A stretch of 6,193 nucleotides of DNA from Campylobacteraceae bacterium. Its GTDB lineage: Bacteria; Campylobacterota; Campylobacteria; Campylobacterales; Sulfurovaceae. The DNA is taken from the NCBI GenBank assembly GCA_026995985.1, contig JALWNF010000057.1, forward strand, positions 1 through 6,193, given 5' to 3'. Each line of letters begins with the position of its first letter. Position 1 is the first letter of the stretch. This document shows, in pieces, positions 1 through 5,556 of this stretch. The translations under genes and the position numbers were made by a program. The notes under the pieces are model-generated. The model searched no databases, had not been told where the DNA came from, and saw only the letters and a list, made by a program, of their open reading frames with translations.

Positions 1-568
1 AAGAGAAGCCTAAAAGAAAGTAGATACCCTCTAAGTTTACAGATGCCATAGCCGAAAGCAACATCTTATCTGCTGAACCACCATCTATATAACGTGCAAA
101 CTGCTCTGCAATCTTCTGATTTTTTTGGTTTAACATGTGATTGTGTTTATATAGGTTAAAGACCTCTTCAGAGTTACCACAAGCATCAAGTAAAACAGCG
201 TAACTTTTAGAATGGTTTACCTCTTGCATAATCTGTAAAGATAGAACTGCTTTAACTAAACGATTGTTTGCTAGTCGTCTAAAGTCACTAAGGTACTCCT
301 CTTGAGCTGAATCATTAAAGCTTAGTTGAGCAAAGGTCATTTTATAGATAGCTTGTTCATTCTCTGTTAATTGCTCAAAGTTCTTTTTCTCTGAACTTGT
401 ATTTACTTCGCTTGGAAACCATGTATTTGCATTCATCAAATCATAGATATTACTATCCCAGCGATACCTAGAACGGTTAAAGTCTACAAAACCTGTAGGG
501 CTTCCTCCAAAGATTTTCTCATCTAATATCTCTTCCCCATTAGGATTATAGTAGTGATTTGCATTCAT
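1..568 (-). CDS. nrdB: Class I ribonucleotide reductase, beta (radical-generating) subunit, C-terminal part missing
   Basis: The first 189 residues of the small subunit of aerobic ribonucleotide reductase are present. This subunit holds the di-iron centre and tyrosyl radical that let NrdA reduce ribonucleotides to deoxyribonucleotides in the cytoplasm. The typical N-terminal block IFGGSPTGFVDF (residues 19-30) is followed by LMNANTWFPSEV. By motif, the visible metal ligands are D86 (in FNDSAQ), E116 and H119 (in QEVNHSKSY) and E180 (in NLEGIYF). The radical tyrosine is Y123; E. coli equivalents are D84, E115, H118, E204 and Y122. The remaining Glu and His ligands lie beyond the window edge. 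The ATG is at 566-568 with AGGAG at 576-580, seven bases upstream. Y123 argues against the tyrosine-free class Ic type. Identification is by recognised motifs. An FNR-type box lies about 70 bases upstream. Confidence 0.93.
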   Translation of the reverse strand, partial: MNANHYYNPNGEEILDEKIFGGSPTGFVDFNRSRYRWDSNIYDLMNANTWFPSEVNTSSEKKNFEQLTENEQAIYKMTFAQLSFNDSAQEEYLSDFRRLANNRLVKAVLSLQIMQEVNHSKSYAVLLDACGNSEEVFNLYKHNHMLNQKNQKIAEQFARYIDGGSADKMLLSAMASVNLEGIYFLLGFS

Positions 569-636
569 AAAACTGCTCCTTCTATTTTAAAACTAATAGA
601 GGATTGTATCAATTTTTACTTGATAAGTGTTAAATT

Positions 637-650
637 TTGATACCTATCAA
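637..650 (-). promoter_or_regulatory. FNR/DNR-type palindrome upstream of nrdB
   Basis: The 14 bases read TTGAT-ACCT-ATCAA, a perfect match to the CRP/FNR-family half-site pair TTGAT-N4-ATCAA. The site lies between the end of the cytochrome gene and the start of nrdB, so the nrdB promoter is its likely target. The best -10 candidate toward nrdB is TACAAT (minus strand, 603-608). It would put the box centre near -47.5, which is not the classical -41.5, so activation versus repression cannot be called. Extra half-sites lie between the two: TATCAA at 607-612 and TTGATA at 620-625. Confidence 0.6.
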
Positions 651-672
651 TATAATATTTTAAAATTTTAAT

Positions 673-1806
673 TTAAATTTTAAATCTATTCTTAGTCAAA
701 ATAGTAAAATTAGTCACACTCTTATCTGTAATACCAAGCTTTTTAGCACTATTAGGATTAACAAGATAGTAACCAAACTCCAAAACCACAATATCTCCCT
801 TTTTTAGAGGTGTATCATAAGCTACTTTTCGCACCTCATGAGCCTTAATAAGGGTATTTTTTAACTCACTATCTGCTACCCATGGCATGGCAGGTTTACC
901 ATCTTTACCTATAATACGCACAAAATTTTCTGTTTTAAGTGGTATAGTTTTACCATCTCTCTCTATGGTTACACGAAGTTGATTGAGTCTTAGAGGTTGA
1001 GCAAAAAGGGTATGAGTAGCTTCATTTTTTATAGTTACCTCAAACCCTTTTGCTGTTCTATTAAGAGACAGCTTGATATATTTTGAAAGGAGAGAAACAT
1101 CTGTAGTGTGAATAGAGATACCATGAAAAGCATGTTTTTTTGTATCTTTAAGATTTACAAAGCTTCCTTGTAACTTTGGCATATGACAAGAGATACAGGT
1201 CTCTTTTGAGTTACCTTTTTTAATCTGCATATCACAAACTGCAAACCCTTTACCATTCTGTTTATGGTCGTGACACCCTAGACACATATCTCCATTATAA
1301 AAATTTCTATTGCTGTAGTTTATGTCATGATATGGTGAACCTACTGTTTTAGTAACAAGCCCAAAAAATGAACTCTCCTCTTTAAACTTAACTACTTTAC
1401 CCTCTCTTTGTTTATCGGCAGAGAAGAACAGCTTTCTCTTTTTGGTAAATATATTTTTATTTATCTTTTTATGCTCCTCTATACTCTCTATAGTGTGACA
1501 CGCTTGACAAGAGATAGGTTCACTCTCTTGAATATCATTTTTAGAGAGTTTAGTTTTACCTGAAATTAAATCATGGTCAGATGGAGTATGGCATTTAGCA
1601 CACTTGTAGTTGCCCTTTAATTTATCAGGGTGTTTGTCCCATACTGCTTTATGAACTGAGTCTTTAAAAATAGATGATTTTGCATGAATAGAGCTTTGAT
1701 ACTCTGAAAAAATAGTAGGGTGACATTTTTTACAAGTAGCATTCTCTAGTATTGTGTTTCCATATAATGGGAGTAGTAGAAGAAGTAAAGAGAATTTAAA
1801 GCTCAT
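673..1806 (-). CDS. Secreted pentaheme c-type cytochrome, c554-like
   Basis: This 377-residue protein has a hydrophobic N-terminal signal (about residues 4-17, a long Leu run ending LPLYGN), so it should be exported to the periplasm. It has five CxxCH heme-binding motifs: CKKCH (25-29), CAKCH (69-73), CQACH (100-104), CLGCH (175-179) and CISCH (204-208). There is also a lone C191 and many additional histidines that could serve as distal heme ligands. After about residue 235 there are no more heme motifs; the rest looks like a beta-rich domain (alternating stretches such as FEVTIKN, LRVTIER and IVVLEFGYYLV). The first hemes resemble the cytochrome c554/c-prime group. No CxxCK motif of NrfA is seen. 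The start ATG has AAAGG eight bases upstream (1815-1819). The gene is divergent from the heme-copper operon with an FNR-type promoter of its own. The exact function is not known; electron transfer to or from the neighbouring reductase, or nitrogen-oxide chemistry, is inference. Confidence 0.88.
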   Translation of the reverse strand: MSFKFSLLLLLLPLYGNTILENATCKKCHPTIFSEYQSSIHAKSSIFKDSVHKAVWDKHPDKLKGNYKCAKCHTPSDHDLISGKTKLSKNDIQESEPISCQACHTIESIEEHKKINKNIFTKKRKLFFSADKQREGKVVKFKEESSFFGLVTKTVGSPYHDINYSNRNFYNGDMCLGCHDHKQNGKGFAVCDMQIKKGNSKETCISCHMPKLQGSFVNLKDTKKHAFHGISIHTTDVSLLSKYIKLSLNRTAKGFEVTIKNEATHTLFAQPLRLNQLRVTIERDGKTIPLKTENFVRIIGKDGKPAMPWVADSELKNTLIKAHEVRKVAYDTPLKKGDIVVLEFGYYLVNPNSAKKLGITDKSVTNFTILTKNRFKI

Positions 1807-1826
1807 ATTTAATACCTTTTTTTGAA

Positions 1827-1832
1827 ATTATA
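1827..1832 (-). promoter_or_regulatory. -10 element for the pentaheme cytochrome gene
   Basis: The minus strand reads a perfect TATAAT here, which predicts a start site near 1820. The centre of the FNR-type box at 1854-1867 would then lie at about -40.5, fitting a class II activated promoter that needs no -35 element. The leader would be very short (about 14 bases) but still holds the AAAGG ribosome binding site. Confidence 0.55.
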
Positions 1833-1853
1833 TCTTATTTAGTAGATAATAGT

Positions 1854-1867
1854 TTGACCTATATCAA
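1854..1867 (-). promoter_or_regulatory. FNR/DNR-type palindrome for the cytochrome promoter
   Basis: Read on the minus strand the site is TTGAT-ATAG-GTCAA, matching nine of the ten TTGAT/ATCAA half-site positions. Its distance to the TATAAT at 1827-1832 fits class II activation of the cytochrome gene. The regulator could be an oxygen-sensing FNR-like or an NO-sensing DNR/NnrR-like protein; the site alone cannot tell these apart. Confidence 0.62.
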
Positions 1868-1938
1868 AATCTAAAATAGTCTACATTATAGAATTTGCCT
1901 ATTTTTTAATCAATTTTTTTTAATTATATGAACATAAA

Positions 1939-1952
1939 TTGATACAAATCAA
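1939..1952 (+). promoter_or_regulatory. FNR/DNR-type palindrome for the heme-copper operon
   Basis: The site reads TTGAT-ACAA-ATCAA, a perfect consensus palindrome, and symmetry extends one base on each side (A...T). Its centre (between 1945 and 1946) is exactly -41.5 from the start site predicted by the TAGAAT hexamer at 1975-1980, the standard geometry for class II activation by FNR/DNR-type regulators. Confidence 0.68.
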
Positions 1953-1974
1953 TATATTTTATTAAAAAAAACAA

Positions 1975-1980
1975 TAGAAT
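1975..1980 (+). promoter_or_regulatory. -10 element for the heme-copper operon
   Basis: TAGAAT, five of six matches to TATAAT. It predicts a start site near 1987 and a leader of about 29 bases before the ATG at 2016. No good -35 is needed because the FNR-type box covers that position. Confidence 0.5.
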
Positions 1981-2004
1981 ATTAAATCTTAATGCAATCA
2001 AAAA

Positions 2005-2010
2005 AAGGAG
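2005..2010 (+). promoter_or_regulatory. Ribosome binding site that sets the subunit II start
   Basis: AAGGAG, five bases before the ATG at 2016. An in-frame ATG at 1992 lies upstream of this site and has no ribosome binding site of its own, so the longer reading (eight extra residues, MQSKKGEK) is an artefact of open frame. Confidence 0.85.
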
Positions 2011-2015
2011 AAAAG

Positions 2016-2621
2016 ATGACCTTTTCAAGCTCATTAGAGTTATTGGCTTTTCATAATGTAGCATACACCATCTATGCAATTATGATTATCTCTATTGTTG
2101 CGTGGTTTGGATACAACTTAACACGCAAAGAGAAAGTGCCATCAAAAATACGAATACCATTCTATGGATATATTGGATTTTTGGTAGCAATGGGTGTAGG
2201 ACACCATATATTTACCTACAACACAATCCCTTGGGTATCTCAAGATATTACACGACATGAGATAAAACCAGATGCAAGTTATAAATTTGAAATAGAGAAA
2301 CACAAATGGATTAATATGCCTGAGCATGTAACAGTTCAGTGTGGTCAAACAATTGAATTTGATGTTAGAAGTCGTGACTTGGTTTATGGTTTTGGTCTCT
2401 TTAGACAAGATGGAAGTATGGCTATGCAGATGCAAGTCAACCCTGGGACTGATGTTAATGGTATCTTAGAGCCTAATGATATTTTATGGACATTTAATCA
2501 CAATGGTGTATTTGATGTTATGAGTACAGAGTACTCTGGGCCAGATGCCTACGATGAGCATACAGGAGAAGATTTAATGAAAGTTAAAAAATGGCTCACT
2601 GTTGTTGGTTGTAAAGAATAG
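2016..2621 (+). CDS. Heme-copper reductase subunit II, cupredoxin-like, CuA ligands lost (gNOR type)
   Basis: This 201-residue protein is the likely small subunit of the enzyme encoded next. Two membrane spans (about residues 14-34 and 47-67) are followed by a periplasmic domain laid out like the CuA domain of cytochrome oxidase subunit II. In that domain SRDLVYGF (119-126) corresponds to the family's SRDVxHSF. NGVFDVMSTEYSG (163-175) corresponds to the family block GVFxxxCxExCG. The CuA ligands are replaced: the first His is Y124, and the two Cys are S170 and S174. The intervening Glu (E172) is kept. Loss of CuA is known in quinol oxidase subunit II (CyoA), so electrons probably enter without CuA. 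The next gene starts 14 bases downstream, so the two form an operon. The domain assignment is by motif alignment; the donor is unknown. Confidence 0.82.
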   Translation: MTFSSSLELLAFHNVAYTIYAIMIISIVAWFGYNLTRKEKVPSKIRIPFYGYIGFLVAMGVGHHIFTYNTIPWVSQDITRHEIKPDASYKFEIEKHKWINMPEHVTVQCGQTIEFDVRSRDLVYGFGLFRQDGSMAMQMQVNPGTDVNGILEPNDILWTFNHNGVFDVMSTEYSGPDAYDEHTGEDLMKVKKWLTVVGCKE

Positions 2622-2635
2622 GGAGGAGAAGAATA

Positions 2636-4303
2636 ATGAGTTTAATGAAAAATTTAATAAATGGTACAAACTTTGACCATACTAGTCTAAATGCTCTTCA
2701 AAAGGTAACTCTTAGAGCAGTTGTTATGAGTTTTCTATTTTATGGTTTAGTGGCATTAGAGGGAATGATTATGAGAATGGTACAGGCTCATGCACCTATT
2801 CCTGACCAATTTTACCACCCTGACCACTACTTCTCTATTATGACAGTTCACCCTATTGTTGGTATTTTTGGTTCAACATATCAGTTGGTCTTTGCTGCAT
2901 TTACCTTTTTAGTTCCTTTTCTTACTAAAAAGCCTCTATATAGTGTTAAATTGGCAAATTGGACATGGGGACTAATTACAGCTGGAACAGCTCTAGCTTG
3001 GATAGCTGCTTTTGTTTGGTCTTATGCACCACTATACACACTCTATTGGCCACTTCCTGCTGATACTACACAGTTTAGTGTTATTGGAGGGATTGTCTTT
3101 ATTATTGGTGTAGCGTTGATTATGTTGGGGACATTTGGGTTTATCTACAACATCTATGCAACAATCTTTGCTCGTGTTGGTGTTCATGCTAACAAAACAA
3201 CTAAAGAGCTTCTAATCTCTGGATTTGGTATTGATGGTATGTTAAACCTTTGGAATAAACTTACAGGTAAACCACCATACTCAAAAGAACCTGCTCTTGC
3301 TCTTCCTGTAGTTGCTATCTTCCGTGGTACAGTCGATACATTCTTAGATGCAGTTGTTATCTTAAGTGCAGGTGTTTTAGTACTTATTTATCTTATATTT
3401 GATGCAGCAGGAAGCCCTTTAGATGTTGCTGCTATAGATGCTCTTCTATACAAAAACTACTTCTGGTGGGGTCTTGACCTTGTTGCTGATGGTTTAGTAC
3501 TTATCTATGTTGCTGGTTCTTGGTACCTACTTGCTACACTTATTACAGGTCAAAAGCTCTTTATGGAGAATGTGGCTCGTGCAGCGTTGATGTTAGAGCT
3601 TCTAGTTTCGTGGATGGTATGGTCTCACCACCTTCTAGCTGACCAAGGACAACCAGAGATGATGAAACTTATCTCAGGAGAGATGGTGACAGCATTTGAG
3701 CTTCTTACACAAGGATTGGCACTGTTTATTACTCTTGTGACACTCTGGAAAGCTCGTCCACTAAAACCAACTATGGAGCTTAAGTATCTTCTTGGTGGTC
3801 TAGTAGGATTTGGGTTGGCAGTTCCTGCGGCGATTATTCAAGCCGATATGGGTATGAACAGAGTTCTTCATAACACTCAATGGATTATTGGAGCTCACGT
3901 TCATGTCGCTCTTATTGTTGGTCTTTATATGACTCTTTATAGTGCAGTATATGTCCTTTGGCCAATTGTTACTAACAACACAAAGCTATTCTCTAGTAAA
4001 CTCTCTCATGCTCACTTCTGGTTACACCTTATTGGTGGTATTGGTATGGGTGCATTTATGGGTATGGCAGGACTTGATGGTATGCTTAGACGACACCTTT
4101 ATGTAAATGGTGAGTTTAATACTTGGATGATACTCGCTGCAATTTGTGGAGCTATGCTACTTATTGCTTGGTTACTTTTCCTTATAAATGTTGTAATGTC
4201 TGTAGGAGTTAAAGGATTAATTGGTATATTCCTACCTGCAAAAGACAAAAGTGCCTCTTTTGGTATTGAGCCTGAGACAGTGGCTGAGAATCATAAAGCC
4301 TAA
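2636..4303 (+). CDS. Heme-copper superfamily catalytic subunit, probable nitric oxide reductase of gNOR type
   Basis: This 555-residue protein has about twelve membrane helices, the core of the heme-copper oxidase/NO reductase superfamily. Low-spin heme ligands are H72 (helix II, MTVHPIVG) and H423; the high-spin heme ligand is H421 (helix X, GAHVHVAL). The HH pair H331-H332 (helix VII, VWSHHLLAD) binds the second metal. In helix VI, FWWGLDLVADG aligns with the cNOR motif WWWVVHLWVEG. The third CuB/FeB histidine is therefore D281, and the cNOR glutamate (oxidase tyrosine) position is D285. The oxidase His-Tyr crosslink and the PTGIK lysine of the K-channel are absent; helix VIII instead has TAFELL with E355, resembling SALEPL of cNOR. 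The likely reaction is reduction of NO to N2O in the inner membrane. I recall an Asp at this position as a mark of the gNOR family in Campylobacterota; NO activity here is inference. AGGAG at 2624-2628 supports the start. Confidence 0.83.
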   Translation: MSLMKNLINGTNFDHTSLNALQKVTLRAVVMSFLFYGLVALEGMIMRMVQAHAPIPDQFYHPDHYFSIMTVHPIVGIFGSTYQLVFAAFTFLVPFLTKKPLYSVKLANWTWGLITAGTALAWIAAFVWSYAPLYTLYWPLPADTTQFSVIGGIVFIIGVALIMLGTFGFIYNIYATIFARVGVHANKTTKELLISGFGIDGMLNLWNKLTGKPPYSKEPALALPVVAIFRGTVDTFLDAVVILSAGVLVLIYLIFDAAGSPLDVAAIDALLYKNYFWWGLDLVADGLVLIYVAGSWYLLATLITGQKLFMENVARAALMLELLVSWMVWSHHLLADQGQPEMMKLISGEMVTAFELLTQGLALFITLVTLWKARPLKPTMELKYLLGGLVGFGLAVPAAIIQADMGMNRVLHNTQWIIGAHVHVALIVGLYMTLYSAVYVLWPIVTNNTKLFSSKLSHAHFWLHLIGGIGMGAFMGMAGLDGMLRRHLYVNGEFNTWMILAAICGAMLLIAWLLFLINVVMSVGVKGLIGIFLPAKDKSASFGIEPETVAENHKA

Positions 4304-4309
4304 TTATGT

Positions 4310-4329
4310 GGTGCGATAGCAATCGCACC
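4310..4329 (+). terminator. GC-rich hairpin after the heme-copper operon, no U-tract
   Basis: GGTGCGAT and ATCGCACC form a perfect 8-bp stem around the loop AGCA, seven bases after the stop codon. It stands out in an AT-rich setting. No T-run follows on the plus strand, so it is not a classical intrinsic terminator. It may slow transcription, protect the 3' end of the upstream message, or partly separate the operon from the downstream genes. Confidence 0.5.
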
Positions 4330-4346
4330 CTATGAGACTTAAAATA

Positions 4347-4351
4347 AAGGA
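4347..4351 (+). promoter_or_regulatory. Ribosome binding site supporting a TTG start
   Basis: AAGGA, five bases before TTG at 4357. The next in-frame ATG is about 177 codons downstream, so the TTG is the only credible start for the following gene. Confidence 0.65.
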
Positions 4352-4356
4352 AACAC

Positions 4357-4962
4357 TTGATACACCTTCCAAGAGTAGCGTATGAAATCAAAAATATTGG
4401 TTTGTACGATTTAGTTTTACAAGATGTTCAAAAGATAGCAGGAACAAACAATCCAACCCAAGACCAAATCTTAGAAATCATAAAGACAAACCCTCAAATT
4501 TTAGAAGATTATGAGCAGATAAACATAGAGTACAACCTTAGCAATATCCATATTAGAGATATAGATTTATCTTCGCTAGATGAGTCGTGTAGAGAAGAGG
4601 CTAAAGAGATAAACAAAAATTTAGCTCACTTAAGAGAGATAGAGAAATATACTCTCGATTTTGAGCAGAGTTCAACTTTGGTTATTATCTTCTCTATAGA
4701 GTTCTTTGTTCTCTTCTCTGTTCAGTACTTTATTGTTCTATTGAACCTAAAAGAGTGGCAACTACTTATCTACTCTATATTTGCTACATCTATTGCCATT
4801 GCCTATTGGTATGCAAAAAAAGAGCAAAAAAAGTATGCCATAAACAGTAAAATTTTTAAAGAGAAATATGTTAAGACTGTAGCTATGATAGATAGACTTG
4901 AAAAGAGAGGGTGCATTAAAAAATCAGATTTGATTATTGCAACGTGTGAAGAGCATGTCTAA
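4357..4962 (+). CDS. Unrecognised two-span membrane protein
   Basis: A 201-residue protein of a family I do not recognise. Residues 1-105 are soluble and probably helical, rich in Glu, Ile, Asn and Asp. Two adjacent membrane spans follow at about 107-130 (aromatic-rich, FSIEFFVLFSVQYF) and 134-152, then a charged, Lys-rich C-terminal tail of about 50 residues (KKEQKKY...). The short loop between spans (LNLKEW) and the positive tail suggest a hairpin with both ends in the cytoplasm. The start codon is TTG with AAGGA upstream. The last eight bases overlap the next gene, so the two are translationally linked. The gene lies 53 bases after the heme-copper operon across a hairpin, so co-transcription with it is possible but not shown. 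No catalytic motif is visible. Confidence 0.75.
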   Translation: MIHLPRVAYEIKNIGLYDLVLQDVQKIAGTNNPTQDQILEIIKTNPQILEDYEQINIEYNLSNIHIRDIDLSSLDESCREEAKEINKNLAHLREIEKYTLDFEQSSTLVIIFSIEFFVLFSVQYFIVLLNLKEWQLLIYSIFATSIAIAYWYAKKEQKKYAINSKIFKEKYVKTVAMIDRLEKRGCIKKSDLIIATCEEHV

Positions 4963-5455
4963 GAGTATTGAAGTAAGTTATATTTGGAACAGAGAAAATG
5001 TAGAGAAGCTCTTTGAAGCCTCTTACAAGTATCAGTTTGAACACTCAAGTAGACGCTATATTGGGTGGTTTTTTATTGCTCTATTGCAGTATGGTATCGT
5101 AGTAGCTCTTAAAAAAGAGGTATTTGCTATTTTGCTCTTTACAACTATTGTGCTTTTCTATTGGTACTATGGTAAAAAGTGGATAGCAAAAAGACGTGCC
5201 ATAAAGTCATTTGAAGAGTCTGAATTTAAAGACAGAGAGATTAGACTAACTATTGATGAAGATGGTTTTGAGCTTATTGCTCCTAAAAAAGAGCATTGGA
5301 GTTGGGAAGAGATAGATGAAGTGGTAAGCTTGGGTGATGATATTATGCTCTACAAATATCCAAACTTTCACTATATTCCATCTTCTGGGTTTAAGTCACT
5401 TGAAGAGAAGAGCCAATTTAAATCTATGGCTAAAAAGTATGGGAGGTTAAAATAA
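4955..5455 (+). CDS. YcxB-like small membrane protein
   Basis: A 166-residue protein with two membrane spans (about 35-52 and 54-73) separated by a very short turn, a basic stretch (KKWIAKRR, 74-81), and a cytoplasmic domain at about 94-160. That domain has the pattern of the YcxB-like family: IRLTIDEDGFEL, then a Trp-rich WSWEEIDEV, then IMLYKYPNFHYIPSSGFKSLEE. The family has no well-established function. The ATG at 4955 was chosen because family members begin only a few residues before this point. In-frame TTG (4937) and GTG (4946) starts are also open, and none of the three has a good ribosome binding site, as is common when translation is coupled to the upstream gene. It overlaps that gene by eight bases and shares one base with the next start (TAATG). 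Confidence 0.75.
   Translation: MSKSIEVSYIWNRENVEKLFEASYKYQFEHSSRRYIGWFFIALLQYGIVVALKKEVFAILLFTTIVLFYWYYGKKWIAKRRAIKSFEESEFKDREIRLTIDEDGFELIAPKKEHWSWEEIDEVVSLGDDIMLYKYPNFHYIPSSGFKSLEEKSQFKSMAKKYGRLK
5441..5446 (+). promoter_or_regulatory. Ribosome binding site for the 33-residue gene
   Basis: GGGAGG, eight bases before the ATG at 5455 and inside the last codons of the YcxB-like gene. It is one of the strongest ribosome binding sites in the window and is the main reason to accept the very short gene that follows. Confidence 0.65.
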
Positions 5456-5556
5456 TGCAACACTACTTTTATATTGGTATGGTATCGCTCTTTGTTATAG
5501 CTTTACTTATTATAGGCTTTGTAATGGACAAAGAGGATATAGAGGAAGATAACTAG
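5455..5556 (+). CDS. 33-residue single-span membrane peptide
   Basis: A short gene that simple length cut-offs would miss. The product has one membrane span (about residues 5-24, FYIGMVSLFVIALLIIGFVM) and a strongly acidic tail (MDKEDIEEDN). Its ATG overlaps the TAA of the YcxB-like gene by one base, with a strong GGGAGG eight bases upstream, so it is probably translated as the third gene of the cluster. Single-span peptides of this size often stabilise larger membrane complexes (CydX in cytochrome bd and CcoQ in cbb3 oxidase are known examples). A partner here could be the YcxB-like protein or the heme-copper enzyme, but nothing in the sequence decides this. Its TAG stop lies inside the CTAG that also holds the stop of the convergent ABC ATPase gene. 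Confidence 0.62.
   Translation: MQHYFYIGMVSLFVIALLIIGFVMDKEDIEEDN

Noticed and set aside
656..684. AT-only overlapping palindromes (TAAAATTTTA, AATTTAAATT) at the end of the cytochrome gene, considered as a terminator
   Set aside because: The stems contain no G-C pairs and would be weak; such patterns arise easily in very AT-rich spacers.
673..1806. Calling the pentaheme cytochrome an NrfA nitrite reductase
   Set aside because: NrfA has a catalytic CxxCK (or a CxxCH variant) in a conserved setting and is longer; here all five motifs are CxxCH and the C-terminal third has no hemes.
1992..2015. Upstream ATG giving eight extra residues on subunit II
   Set aside because: The AAGGAG site lies after this ATG and is correctly spaced for the ATG at 2016.
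2142..2435. Antisense open frame of 97 codons inside the subunit II gene
   Set aside because: It lies wholly opposite a well-supported gene, has no ribosome binding site that I can see, and its product has no recognisable domain.
2636..4303. Calling the catalytic subunit an aa3- or cbb3-type oxygen reductase
   Set aside because: The helix VI His and crosslinked Tyr are absent, the K-channel lysine is replaced by Glu, and subunit II lacks CuA.
4209..4391. Antisense open frame of 60 codons spanning the end of the catalytic subunit gene
   Set aside because: It overlaps two genes on the other strand and crosses the hairpin; nothing in the product looks like a protein family.
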